11,444 nucleotides of DNA from Bacillota bacterium (GTDB lineage Bacteria > Bacillota > Clostridia > Acetivibrionales > DSM-2933): assembly GCA_030705945.1 (NCBI GenBank), contig JAUZPS010000100.1:1-11444 (forward strand), written 5' to 3'. Made by a program: the position numbers and the translations under genes. The notes under the pieces are model-generated. The model saw nothing but the letters and a program-made list of their open reading frames with translations. It searched no databases and had not been told where the DNA came from. Position 1 is the first letter of the stretch. Every line of letters begins with the position of its first letter. Shown here piece after piece: positions 1-6,698 of the stretch.

Positions 1-102
1 GGAAGATATCAATTTAAAAGAAGGATTATGAGACGATATGTCGAATTATTAACATTGGCTTTGCTTATTCCGTTATATCGGATCTACTTAAAAAAGTCAT
101 AG
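1..102 (+). CDS. possible 3' end of an unidentified gene
   Basis: Frame 1 is open from the window edge for 33 codons to a TAG at 100-102. The other two plus-strand frames hit stops within about 30 bases. The visible tail is basic, then hydrophobic (LLTLALLIPLYRIYL), and ends in KKS, which would suit the C-terminus of a membrane-associated or mobile-element protein. I do not recognise the family. The frame is too short to exclude chance in AT-rich DNA, so coding is only a suggestion. Confidence 0.3.
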   Translation, partial: GRYQFKRRIMRRYVELLTLALLIPLYRIYLKKS

Positions 103-382
103 ATTTCTCATGAGTTTCAAAAGAATATTGAAGTGTTTTGAAAATAATTGAACTTTCTTATGCATGGGATTGCTCTTTTGCATTTTAATCCTAACAACGC
201 TCGGTATTATGGCTAGATTTGATGTTCCTTCTAGTTGTTACAATTGATATTCTTCTAATACGTATTTCTCAGAAGTATCCATAACAAGAAATAAAGGGAG
301 TGTAATTTGTATTTGTTCTTGCGGAATGGAGATTCATTGGAAATTTTTATTTAAAGTATGCATTTGAACAAAATATGACGAT
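103..382. other. gene-free leader upstream of the chemoreceptor gene
   Basis: All frames are broken by frequent stops, and the few ATG-started frames are under 20 codons. The stretch should contain the promoter of the chemoreceptor gene, but I cannot choose one. No well-spaced sigma-A pair and no convincing motility sigma factor (SigD) pair is visible. Confidence 0.5.
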
Positions 383-389
383 AAAGGAG
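383..389 (+). promoter_or_regulatory. ribosome binding site deciding the chemoreceptor start
   Basis: AAAGGAG at 383-389 lies 9 bases before ATG 399. It lies downstream of the in-frame ATG at 375, so it cannot serve that codon. This makes 399 the likely start and shortens the protein from 508 to 500 residues. Confidence 0.75.
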
Positions 390-398
390 CAAGTAATA

Positions 399-1901
399 AT
401 GGATATAACAATGAAAGATTCAATCTATGAAAAAATTTTTGGAGCATTTAAAGTTGGAACATTAATTTTACTGTTAGGAGATGTTTTTACAGTTTTATTG
501 GGCTTGATTACAACGATGGGGGTTAGTGAAGGATTTAAAACATTCATTACTAATCCAACAACAATGATATTTACTTTTATCATTGTTTCTTTCGCAGTTT
601 TTGCTAAATTTGAGAATCGATTTCACATGAAGCTCGTAAATAGATTAAGAATAAATATTTATTTTGTTGTTTTCATTTATTTTGCAGTTATTTTATCTGG
701 CAGGACTGAAGCGTATGCATGGATTACATACGTAATCGTACTTGTTAGTGTTTTTGCAATAACCTTAGGTGAATTTTTAGCTATTAATCTAATTGGTCTT
801 GCAGCATGTTTAATAACTATTATTAATGTCAATATGCTAAAGCAACTCTCGGGCAGTTATTTTAGTCTAATAGTAGTTGTTGTTTTTGCTTATTTTCTTA
901 GAAAGGCCTTCAATAATATTACAAAAGGACTGACTCAAACTCTTGATAATATGAATGTGGCTATGAAAGTACAAGAAGAATTAATTAACACTATTAAAAT
1001 TTCCACGAAAGAAATATCTAGTCAAATAGATGAGTTAAATAATGGTTCATCGTCATTAGAGAATGTAAACAATTATACTTCACAAGCCACAGAACATATT
1101 GCTATCGGAGTATCAGAGGAAGCAAAAAGCTTGCAAGATGGAGTTGAAGTACTATCTTCACTTTCTAAGAATACTGATAGTATTATTGAAAAGTTGACGG
1201 AACTAGCTTCTGAAGTAAGCATTAGAAGTGAAGAGAACAAAGTGAGTAAAGAGGTAAACGATCAATTATCAAAGACACTCAGTAAATCTCTGGAATTGAA
1301 CAAGAATGTTTCACAAATTATAATACGTATAGCTAATGATTTTGAGAAAGTCATAGGTTCGATTGATACCATTAATAACATAGCAAGTCAAACGAATTTA
1401 TTGGCATTAAACGCATCCATTGAAAGTGCAAGGGCTGGAGAGGCTGGTAAAGGCTTTGCTGTTGTTGCTGAAGAAATTCGTAAATTATCGGATCAAACCC
1501 AATTAGCAGCTAACGGGATAAATAGTATGATAAAAGACTTAAATACTCAAATCGAAGATGCTAAAAATATTAATAAATCAATTAATGCTCAATCAGAAGA
1601 AACCAATACTATTGTTGAAGAAACACAAAGAACAATAATGACAACAATAGATTTTCTTACTACCACCAATCAGAAATTGAATGAAATGGGCAATGATGCC
1701 AAGTCTATTGTTCACCAAAAGGAAGATGTCATGGAGAAAGTGACAACTATATCTACTATTGCAGAAGAACTTTCAGCAACGGCAGAAGAAGTCAGCGCTA
1801 CTGTAGAGACTCAGAAAAAGGATGTAGCAGGAATAAATGGTAACATTCAAATAATTAGCAGTAATGTCGGTGAATTAGTAAAACTCATAAATAATAGGTG
1901 A
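399..1901 (+). CDS. methyl-accepting chemotaxis-type receptor with a six-helix membrane domain
   Basis: This is a 500-residue signal transducer of the MCP family, which controls CheA autophosphorylation through CheW and relays a stimulus to the flagellar motor or another output. About residues 15-175 form six hydrophobic segments with short loops, so there is no large extracellular ligand domain, and no clear HAMP domain follows. The rest is a long helical coiled coil. The MCP hairpin tip is unmistakable at about residues 328-367 (IASQTNLLALNASIESARAG, then EAGKGFAVVAEEIRKL). No CheR-binding pentapeptide of the NWETF kind is seen at the C-terminus. The first ATG at 375 lies upstream of the ribosome binding site, so I start at 399. 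The gene is visibly more AT-rich than the amidotransferase gene after it and has no chemotaxis neighbours here. The signal sensed is unknown. The family is secure; its use in motility is inferred. Confidence 0.93.
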   Translation: MDITMKDSIYEKIFGAFKVGTLILLLGDVFTVLLGLITTMGVSEGFKTFITNPTTMIFTFIIVSFAVFAKFENRFHMKLVNRLRINIYFVVFIYFAVILSGRTEAYAWITYVIVLVSVFAITLGEFLAINLIGLAACLITIINVNMLKQLSGSYFSLIVVVVFAYFLRKAFNNITKGLTQTLDNMNVAMKVQEELINTIKISTKEISSQIDELNNGSSSLENVNNYTSQATEHIAIGVSEEAKSLQDGVEVLSSLSKNTDSIIEKLTELASEVSIRSEENKVSKEVNDQLSKTLSKSLELNKNVSQIIIRIANDFEKVIGSIDTINNIASQTNLLALNASIESARAGEAGKGFAVVAEEIRKLSDQTQLAANGINSMIKDLNTQIEDAKNINKSINAQSEETNTIVEETQRTIMTTIDFLTTTNQKLNEMGNDAKSIVHQKEDVMEKVTTISTIAEELSATAEEVSATVETQKKDVAGINGNIQIISSNVGELVKLINNR

Positions 1902-1946
1902 TCTGTGTATTAAATGCATTGTAATCCTAAAAACTGTGTTTATCAG

Positions 1947-1981
1947 TACAAAATGGAGTTGAATTGCTCCATAATATTGTA
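1947..1981. repeat. imperfect hairpin after the chemoreceptor gene
   Basis: TACAA (1947-1951) pairs with TTGTA (1977-1981) and ATGGAG (1953-1958) pairs with CTCCAT (1967-1972) around an 8-base loop. No U-run follows directly, so it is a weak terminator candidate. It may simply stabilise the 3' end of the message. Confidence 0.35.
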
Positions 1982-2006
1982 CTTCCCTGATTTAGCCATT
2001 ATCTAT

Positions 2007-2039
2007 AGCTTTCAAAAAAGGGACTGTTTTTTTAAAGCT
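2007..2039 (+). terminator. AT-rich hairpin, possible weak terminator
   Basis: AGCTTTCAAAAAA (2007-2019) pairs with TTTTTTTAAAGCT (2027-2039) with one mismatch around a 7-base loop. The U-run sits inside the 3' arm rather than after a GC-rich stem, and the stem itself is A-U rich. It is a possible but not typical terminator of the chemoreceptor transcript. Confidence 0.35.
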
Positions 2040-2063
2040 TTAGTTTTTATTAATTAACAACTA

Positions 2064-2171
2064 TATAGGAGGATGTGAAGAAAGCGGTTCTATAAATTTT
2101 GCTACACCGCGTATAGCTTACTATAAGCGGCCCTCAAAAAAGAACCGCTATGTTTTTCACATCCTCCTATA
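2064..2171. repeat. 108-nt three-tier inverted repeat (structured RNA, MITE-like element or folded DNA site)
   Basis: The outer arms are perfect over 16 bp: TATAGGAGGATGTGAA (2064-2079) with its complement at 2156-2171. A middle stem AGCGGTTCT/AGAACCGCT (2083-2091 with 2141-2149) and an inner stem CCGCGTATAG/CTATAAGCGG (2107-2116 with 2121-2130, one mismatch, 4-base loop) are nested inside. In all, 34 of 35 positions pair. No U-run follows, so it is not a standard terminator. The left arm carries the Shine-Dalgarno core AGGAGG and the right arm its complement CCTCCT. I see no open frame inside. It could be a structured RNA, a small non-autonomous element or a recombination or replication-linked fold. 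Confidence 0.6.
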
Positions 2172-2194
2172 AGTTACGAAAAAGATTTTTTATT

Positions 2195-2222
2195 AAAATG
2201 CAGTTAATAGGTCTGCATTTTT
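2195..2222 (+). terminator. short hairpin with U-run
   Basis: AAAATGCAG (2195-2203) pairs with CTGCATTTT (2213-2221) around a 9-base loop and ends in a T-run, preceded by its own A-run. The stem is short with only 3 G-C pairs, so termination would be modest. It could act on transcription from the left before the amidotransferase promoter. Confidence 0.45.
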
Positions 2223-2359
2223 CTATCAAAGCTGAACTTTTCTCAACTTATGAATCAAGGTATATATTTTGCAATAAACATCAACAAAGCGCTTATTAAA
2301 GCGAACTTGCTTGTACCTTTATAGTTTTTACTATACGAACAAATTGCACTGCAATATTA

Positions 2360-2388
2360 TTCACAAAACTAATAAATTATCATATATT
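2360..2388 (+). promoter_or_regulatory. sigma-A type promoter for the amidotransferase gene
   Basis: TTCACA (2360-2365) and TATATT (2383-2388) each match the -35 and -10 consensus at 5 of 6 positions and are separated by exactly 17 bases. Transcription would begin near 2395, leaving a leader of about 60 bases before ATG 2455. A later TTTACA/TATAGT pair lies too close to the ribosome binding site to be used. Confidence 0.55.
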
Positions 2389-2454
2389 ACAATAGAAATG
2401 GAACCTTAATTATTTACATTTTTTTGTTAATTGTATAGTTGGGAGTGATTATAG

Positions 2455-4296
2455 ATGTGCGGAATTGCCGGGTGGGTAAATTTAAAAGATGATATAAATC
2501 AATATGAAGAAATATTGGATAGGATGACCGCCAAACTTTCACAGAGAGGACCGGATGATTTGGGAAAATGGATATCCAATCATGCGTTAATTGGCCACAG
2601 GCGGCTTGTTGTTGTAGATCCGGCTGGCGGCAGTCAGCCTATGGTAAGAACTCGTGAAGGTCACCAATTCATTATTACATATAATGGAGAATTATATAAC
2701 ACTCTTGATTTAAGAAAAGAATTAGAGCTGAGGGGACATAAGTTTTACAGCAATTCAGATACAGAAGTTCTGTTAGTATCATATATCGAATGGGGACCTG
2801 ACTGTGTAGAACATTTAAATGGAATTTACGCTTTTGGCGTATGGGATGAGGAATCCCAAAGCCTTTTTTTAGCTAGAGACAGGTTTGGCGTCAAGCCATT
2901 ATTTTATGCTCAAAGAGGCAATTCCCTTATATTTGGCTCTGAACTAAAAGTTCTGCTGGCAAACGACCTTATAAAACCCGAAATTGACAAAGATGGGCTG
3001 TCAGAAATTTTTGCCCTTGGTCCGGCGCGAACCCCAGGTCATGGAGTATTCAAAGGCGTTTATGAAGTAAAACCTGCCCACAGCATTTTTCATAATTCAA
3101 ACGGAACTATAGTCAGAAAATATTGGGCTTTAGAAAGCTTCGAACACCAGGACAGCATTGAGGACACTTTATCCAAAGTAAGAGAACTTGTTTATGACGC
3201 GATAACGCGCCAATTAGTCGCTGATGTGCCTGTTTGCACGTTTCTGTCCGGCGGACTTGATTCAAGCGCAATATCGGCCATAGCAGCTAAAGCATTTATG
3301 GCTTCACAAAACAGACAACTTCATACATACTCAATTGACTATGTCGGTAATGACAAATTCTTCAAAGCGAATGACTTTCAACCTGATTCTGACCCATATT
3401 GGGTTAAACGTATGTCCGAAGAGTTCAACACCCAACATCATTATATTACAGTTGACAATGATAAACTTGCGGAAGCCTTAAAAGACGCGGTTTTGGCAAG
3501 AGATCTACCTGGAATGGCTGATATAGACTCCTCTCTGTGGCTGTTTTGCAAAGAGATAAAGAAAGAAGCGACTGTCGCGCTATCAGGGGAATGCGCTGAT
3601 GAAATCTTTGGAGGTTACCCATGGTTCCACAAGGAAGAACTCTTAAACGCTCAGACCTTCCCTTGGTCCCGATATGTAAATGAACGCTGCAATATTTTAT
3701 CATCAGAAGTTAATTCGGTGTTGAACCTTAGCGAGTACGCTTCCATGAGGTATAACAATACTATTCTCGAAGTCCCTCGTCTTCCTGGAGAAGCTCCTTT
3801 AGACGCCAAAAGGCGGGAAATGTTTTATTTGAACATCTACTGGTTCATGGCTACTCTATTAGAGCGCAAGGACCGCATGAGCATGGCATCAGGCCTGGAA
3901 GTCAGAGTTCCATACTGTGATCATCGTCTCGTTCAATATGTTTGGAATATTCCCTGGGATATAAAAATGTATGGAAACCGGGAAAAAGGATTATTGCGTC
4001 AAGCGCTTAAAGGATTACTTCCTGACGATGTTTTGTTCAGAAAGAAAAGCCCCTATCCAAAAACTCACAATCCTGCTTATGAAAGTTTTGTTAGAAAGTG
4101 GCTTTTGGAAATATTAAACGACACTTCGTCCCCCATACGTCAGTTGATTAATCTCGAAGGTGTCCGCGCCATTGCTGAAGGTACTTCTGACTATGGTAGA
4201 CCATGGTTCGGCCAGCTCATGGCAGCTCCACAGCTAATGGCTTATCTGATACAGGTTGATCTTTGGCTTCGTAATTATAAGGTTTCTATTGTTTAA
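2455..4296 (+). CDS. asnB: asparagine synthase (glutamine-hydrolysing) family amidotransferase
   Basis: This 613-residue cytoplasmic enzyme belongs to the AsnB family. The N-terminal class II glutaminase domain (about 2-200) starts MCGIAGW, with Cys2 as nucleophile, and frees ammonia from glutamine. The C-terminal synthetase domain (about 225-610) carries the PP-loop SGGLDSS at 265-271, which adenylates a carboxylate with ATP, and the conserved SGECADEIFGG starting at 377. Length and architecture match bacterial AsnB/AsnO proteins. GGGAGTG at 2441-2447 supports the start. Some family members make asparagine; others (Bacillus subtilis AsnB, Corynebacterium LtsA) amidate meso-diaminopimelate in peptidoglycan precursors. 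The L,D-transpeptidase and VanW-protein genes just downstream favour a cell-wall role, but sequence alone does not settle the acceptor. All key residues are present. It is less AT-rich than the chemoreceptor gene. Confidence 0.95.
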   Translation: MCGIAGWVNLKDDINQYEEILDRMTAKLSQRGPDDLGKWISNHALIGHRRLVVVDPAGGSQPMVRTREGHQFIITYNGELYNTLDLRKELELRGHKFYSNSDTEVLLVSYIEWGPDCVEHLNGIYAFGVWDEESQSLFLARDRFGVKPLFYAQRGNSLIFGSELKVLLANDLIKPEIDKDGLSEIFALGPARTPGHGVFKGVYEVKPAHSIFHNSNGTIVRKYWALESFEHQDSIEDTLSKVRELVYDAITRQLVADVPVCTFLSGGLDSSAISAIAAKAFMASQNRQLHTYSIDYVGNDKFFKANDFQPDSDPYWVKRMSEEFNTQHHYITVDNDKLAEALKDAVLARDLPGMADIDSSLWLFCKEIKKEATVALSGECADEIFGGYPWFHKEELLNAQTFPWSRYVNERCNILSSEVNSVLNLSEYASMRYNNTILEVPRLPGEAPLDAKRREMFYLNIYWFMATLLERKDRMSMASGLEVRVPYCDHRLVQYVWNIPWDIKMYGNREKGLLRQALKGLLPDDVLFRKKSPYPKTHNPAYESFVRKWLLEILNDTSSPIRQLINLEGVRAIAEGTSDYGRPWFGQLMAAPQLMAYLIQVDLWLRNYKVSIV

Positions 4297-4313
4297 TCCA
4301 AAAAACTTAAGCT

Positions 4314-4346
4314 GCAGTTCTATAGATCGAACTGCTAACTATTTTT
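4314..4346 (+). terminator. hairpin after the amidotransferase gene
   Basis: GCAGTTC (4314-4320) pairs with GAACTGC (4329-4335) around an 8-base loop, and a TTTTT run follows at 4342-4346. The 6-base gap before the T-run makes it less than ideal. It lies 17 bases after the stop codon. A 10-bp palindrome, AAGCGCGCTT, follows at 4350-4359. Confidence 0.55.
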
Positions 4347-4473
4347 ATAAAGCGCGCTTGTATATAGGATAAAGCCTTCTTCCTTACTATTCTTCCTTAT
4401 ATTTCATTCGAAACTAATATTACTTTTATGTTACAATAACCTTCGATTTGAAATTAGGAGGGGGAAAATAGTT

Positions 4474-5355
4474 ATGATGAGGTCAATTTTTAATAGATTA
4501 ACTTTTATACTGCCTGTATCCTTCTTGTTGATTATTTTATTAGGGGTATCACCTGGGTATGTTTCAGCAAGAGGAAAAACAAATGCATTAGCAGTTGGAA
4601 AATATTATTCAATAATACCTATCAACCAAATATCTCAGTCAGGTGATAAAAGCAAAACCAGCGTAAACTTAAAACCTGACCAATATATGGTAGCGCATAA
4701 CGACACTGTTTTATCCATATCCAAGAAGTTGGGAGTTACTCCAAGCGCATTAAAGTGGGCTAACAATCAAAAACTGGATATTAAAGAAGGTAAAATATTA
4801 CAGATTCCAATTAGACAGAATAAACCACTTAAAGACATAATAAAAGAAAAGGGAATAAATATTAAAGCAACACCGCTTGAAATACATGTTAATAAGACTG
4901 ATCATGTACTTGGTATTATTATTAATGGGGCTTTAATAAAAACTTACTCTGTGGATATTGGCGATAACGGATTAGGCGATAAAGTAGCGCGCGGAGACCA
5001 TAAGACTCCTGAAGGAACATTCTATATTACTGAAAAGTCAGTTTTAAATCCCGAGGATGAATATCTTGGAACAAGGTGGATGAGACTTAGTTATCCCAAC
5101 GCTGAAGATGCGGAACGCGGCCTTCAGAATGGTATAATTGACGCCGAAACTTATAAACAAATAAAAGACGCGATTTCAAATAAGGAAACGCCACCTCAGG
5201 AAACCGGTTTAGGTGGAAGCGTAGGAATTCATGGAGGCAGCAAAAAAGAATTTGGCAGTGATTGGACATGGGGTTGTGTTGGCTTAACGAATAGCAGTGT
5301 TGAAGATTTTTTTAACTTTGTAAATATTGGAACCAAGGTTATAATTGAAAAATGA
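4474..5355 (+). CDS. secreted LysM-containing L,D-transpeptidase (YkuD fold)
   Basis: The 293-residue protein has a signal peptide: basic start, hydrophobic core to about residue 29, likely cleavage after VSA at residue 32. A LysM module (about 69-113) would hold it to peptidoglycan. The L,D-transpeptidase domain (about 134-292) has His253 in GIHGG and the nucleophile Cys268 in DWTWGCVGL. Such enzymes form 3-3 cross-links between diaminopimelate residues or attach other groups to the stem peptide, outside the membrane. The Arg that usually follows the catalytic GC[IV] is Gly here. A helical insert (about 194-245) sits before the catalytic motif. AGGAGGGGG at 4457-4465 lies 8 bases before ATG 4474; ATG 4477 is a possible alternative. 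Hairpins on both sides suggest a single-gene transcript. The family is clear; cross-linking rather than hydrolysis is inferred. Confidence 0.92.
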   Translation: MMRSIFNRLTFILPVSFLLIILLGVSPGYVSARGKTNALAVGKYYSIIPINQISQSGDKSKTSVNLKPDQYMVAHNDTVLSISKKLGVTPSALKWANNQKLDIKEGKILQIPIRQNKPLKDIIKEKGINIKATPLEIHVNKTDHVLGIIINGALIKTYSVDIGDNGLGDKVARGDHKTPEGTFYITEKSVLNPEDEYLGTRWMRLSYPNAEDAERGLQNGIIDAETYKQIKDAISNKETPPQETGLGGSVGIHGGSKKEFGSDWTWGCVGLTNSSVEDFFNFVNIGTKVIIEK

Positions 5356-5407
5356 GTAATTTGAGCTTAACTGATAATAATATATTTATAGGAATTAATG
5401 TTTATTT

Positions 5408-5464
5408 AAGATAACGAACTGACAAAGATAAACGCTTTGAATTTTCAGTTCGTTATCTTTGTTT
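5408..5464 (+). terminator. strong terminator after the L,D-transpeptidase gene
   Basis: AAGATAACGAACTGA (5408-5422) pairs perfectly over 15 bp with 5445-5459. The loop contains a further CAAAG/CTTTG stem (5423-5427 with 5435-5439). A T-rich tract (TTTGTTTT) follows. This should separate the L,D-transpeptidase gene from the VanW gene. Confidence 0.8.
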
Positions 5465-5543
5465 TATAAAACCAGTTTTACAGTTCGATATCAATAATTA
5501 CATTGAGAAACATATAAAACATATTTATTATAGGAGATTAATC

Positions 5544-6515
5544 GTGATAAGTAAAATTACTTCATTTTTTTTAATTACAGCCACTTTAACAATACCGCTG
5601 GTTTCCTGTCAGTCCCAAACAAATGAAAATAATCAGAATACAAACCGGAATAATAAACAAATTATCTATTCAACAGAAAATAAGAAGCCTTCAACCTTAC
5701 CTAATGGAAATAACAATGCCCTGGATCAAGGACAAACAGATGACCATTCAACTTCCGGAGAAACACAGTCAATTCCATGGGAAGCAAATGAAAATTTCAA
5801 ATCTGCTCAAACTAAGAACAATTCGGCCGTTCTTCTGGCAGCATACCGGACAGTATTAAAAGATCCGCTTCCCGGAGAGGAGAATAATGTTCATCTTGCG
5901 GCAAAGATGCTGACCGGAAAAGTCGTCATGCCAGGAGAAATCTTCTCTCAAAACCAGCAAATCGGTCCTTACACATTAGAAAGAGGCTTTGAAAAGGGTC
6001 CTACATATATTGGCTCCCAAGTTAAAACTACTATTGGAGGAGGAGTATGCAAAATAGCGTCGACCCTCTATAATGTAGCGATTTTAAGTAATCTGCCTGT
6101 TGTTGAAAGACACAATCACGACATGCCTGTGCCATACGTTCCTTATGGACAGGATGCAACTGTTTCTTATGGCTTATGGGACCTGAAGTTTAAAAACAAT
6201 ACTGATTCTCCCATAATGATATGGGCCGAAGGCATAGATAATGTTCTATATATAGGCTTTTATGGAAAAGCAAAGCCTCCAAAGGTAAAATGGAATCATG
6301 AGGTATTAAAATCAATACCAGCGCCAAAGAAATACAAAATAAACAAGTCCCTACCTGCTGGAGCTGAGAAAATTGAATTGCAAGGAATGGATGGAGCAGT
6401 TGTAAAATCATGGTTAAGTATAGAAAATCAAGATGGATCAAAAGCTATAAAACAAATGGGAACCAGCAGTTATTCTCCACTGCCGTTTATAATTGAAAAA
6501 GGTCCTGAAAAATAA
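5544..6515 (+). CDS. VanW-domain lipoprotein
   Basis: The 323-residue protein starts with GTG; TAGGAGA at 5531-5537 sits 6 bases upstream, and no in-frame ATG competes. The signal peptide ends in a lipobox LVSC, so Cys22 should be lipidated and the protein anchored on the outer face of the membrane. Residues 23-90 are an Asn/Gln/Thr-rich linker. The VanW domain (about 114-242) is clear: VMPGEIFSQN, GGGVCKIASTLYN (165-177), VERHNHD (187-193) and the YVPYGQDATVSYG segment. Most relatives have Gln where this protein has Lys170 (GGGxCQ). The C-terminal part (about 250-318) resembles a G5-like module. VanW occurs in some glycopeptide-resistance clusters and widely elsewhere, and its biochemical role is not established. 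The position next to asnB and the L,D-transpeptidase gene suggests a wall function. No vanHAX-type genes are present, so resistance should not be assumed. Confidence 0.9.
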   Translation: MISKITSFFLITATLTIPLVSCQSQTNENNQNTNRNNKQIIYSTENKKPSTLPNGNNNALDQGQTDDHSTSGETQSIPWEANENFKSAQTKNNSAVLLAAYRTVLKDPLPGEENNVHLAAKMLTGKVVMPGEIFSQNQQIGPYTLERGFEKGPTYIGSQVKTTIGGGVCKIASTLYNVAILSNLPVVERHNHDMPVPYVPYGQDATVSYGLWDLKFKNNTDSPIMIWAEGIDNVLYIGFYGKAKPPKVKWNHEVLKSIPAPKKYKINKSLPAGAEKIELQGMDGAVVKSWLSIENQDGSKAIKQMGTSSYSPLPFIIEKGPEK

Positions 6516-6541
6516 GAAATCCTCAGGGCAATGTCATTTAT

Positions 6542-6640
6542 ATAAAAAGCACTATTAATCTTACATTTGACGGAGCAAAATAACGAACGCTTTAACGTTA
6601 TTTTGCGATAGGCAAATGTAAAAGATTAATTGCTTTTTAT
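6542..6640. terminator. 99-nt compound hairpin between convergent genes
   Basis: Four stacked stems are visible: ATAAAAAGCA/TGCTTTTTAT (6542-6551 with 6631-6640), ATTAATCTT/AAGATTAAT (6554-6562 with 6622-6630), ACATTTG/CAAATGT (6563-6569 with 6613-6619) and GCAAAATAACG/CGTTATTTTGC (6575-6585 with 6596-6606), with small bulges and a 10-base loop. That is 37 base pairs in total. T-runs at the outer arms on both strands suit a bidirectional terminator between the VanW gene (ends 6515) and the minus-strand metal gene (ends 6699). It is much longer than a terminator requires. Confidence 0.65.
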
Positions 6641-6698
6641 TTAGTATACCCAAAAAGCATTGAAGCCTTTGATAAAAACAAATGGAATGTTAACCTCC

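Larger units (their letters stand above)
1902..2454. other. gene-free stretch rich in inverted repeats
   Basis: No open frame of credible length or composition is visible on either strand. The stretch contains four inverted repeats (about 1947-1981, 2007-2039, 2064-2171 and 2195-2221) and, near its right end, a sigma-A type promoter for the amidotransferase gene. The 108-nt structure at 2064-2171 is far more elaborate than a terminator needs. Confidence 0.6.

Noticed and set aside
377..384. GACGATAA resembles a SigD (motility sigma factor) -10 element in front of the chemoreceptor.
   Set aside because: No TAAA -35 lies at the required spacing, and transcription would begin after the ribosome binding site.
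2101..2135. CACCGCG in the hairpin resembles part of a T-box (tRNA-sensing) signature upstream of an amino-acid gene.
   Set aside because: The preceding bases do not match AGGGTGG, there is no Stem I or specifier structure, and it lies about 340 bases before asnB with another hairpin between.
2064..2171. Long hairpin as a retron msr-msd or an integron attC site.
   Set aside because: No reverse transcriptase or integrase gene is in the window, and the arm ends do not match the RYYYAAC/GTTRRRY core sites of attC.
5503..5531. TTGAGA-17-TATTAT promoter pair before the VanW gene.
   Set aside because: The hexamers and spacing fit, but transcription would start after the ribosome binding site at 5531-5537, so it is unlikely to be the working promoter.
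5544..6515. Glycopeptide-resistance cluster suggested by the VanW protein.
   Set aside because: No ligase, dehydrogenase or dipeptidase genes (vanA/H/X type) are present, and VanW-domain proteins are common outside resistance clusters.
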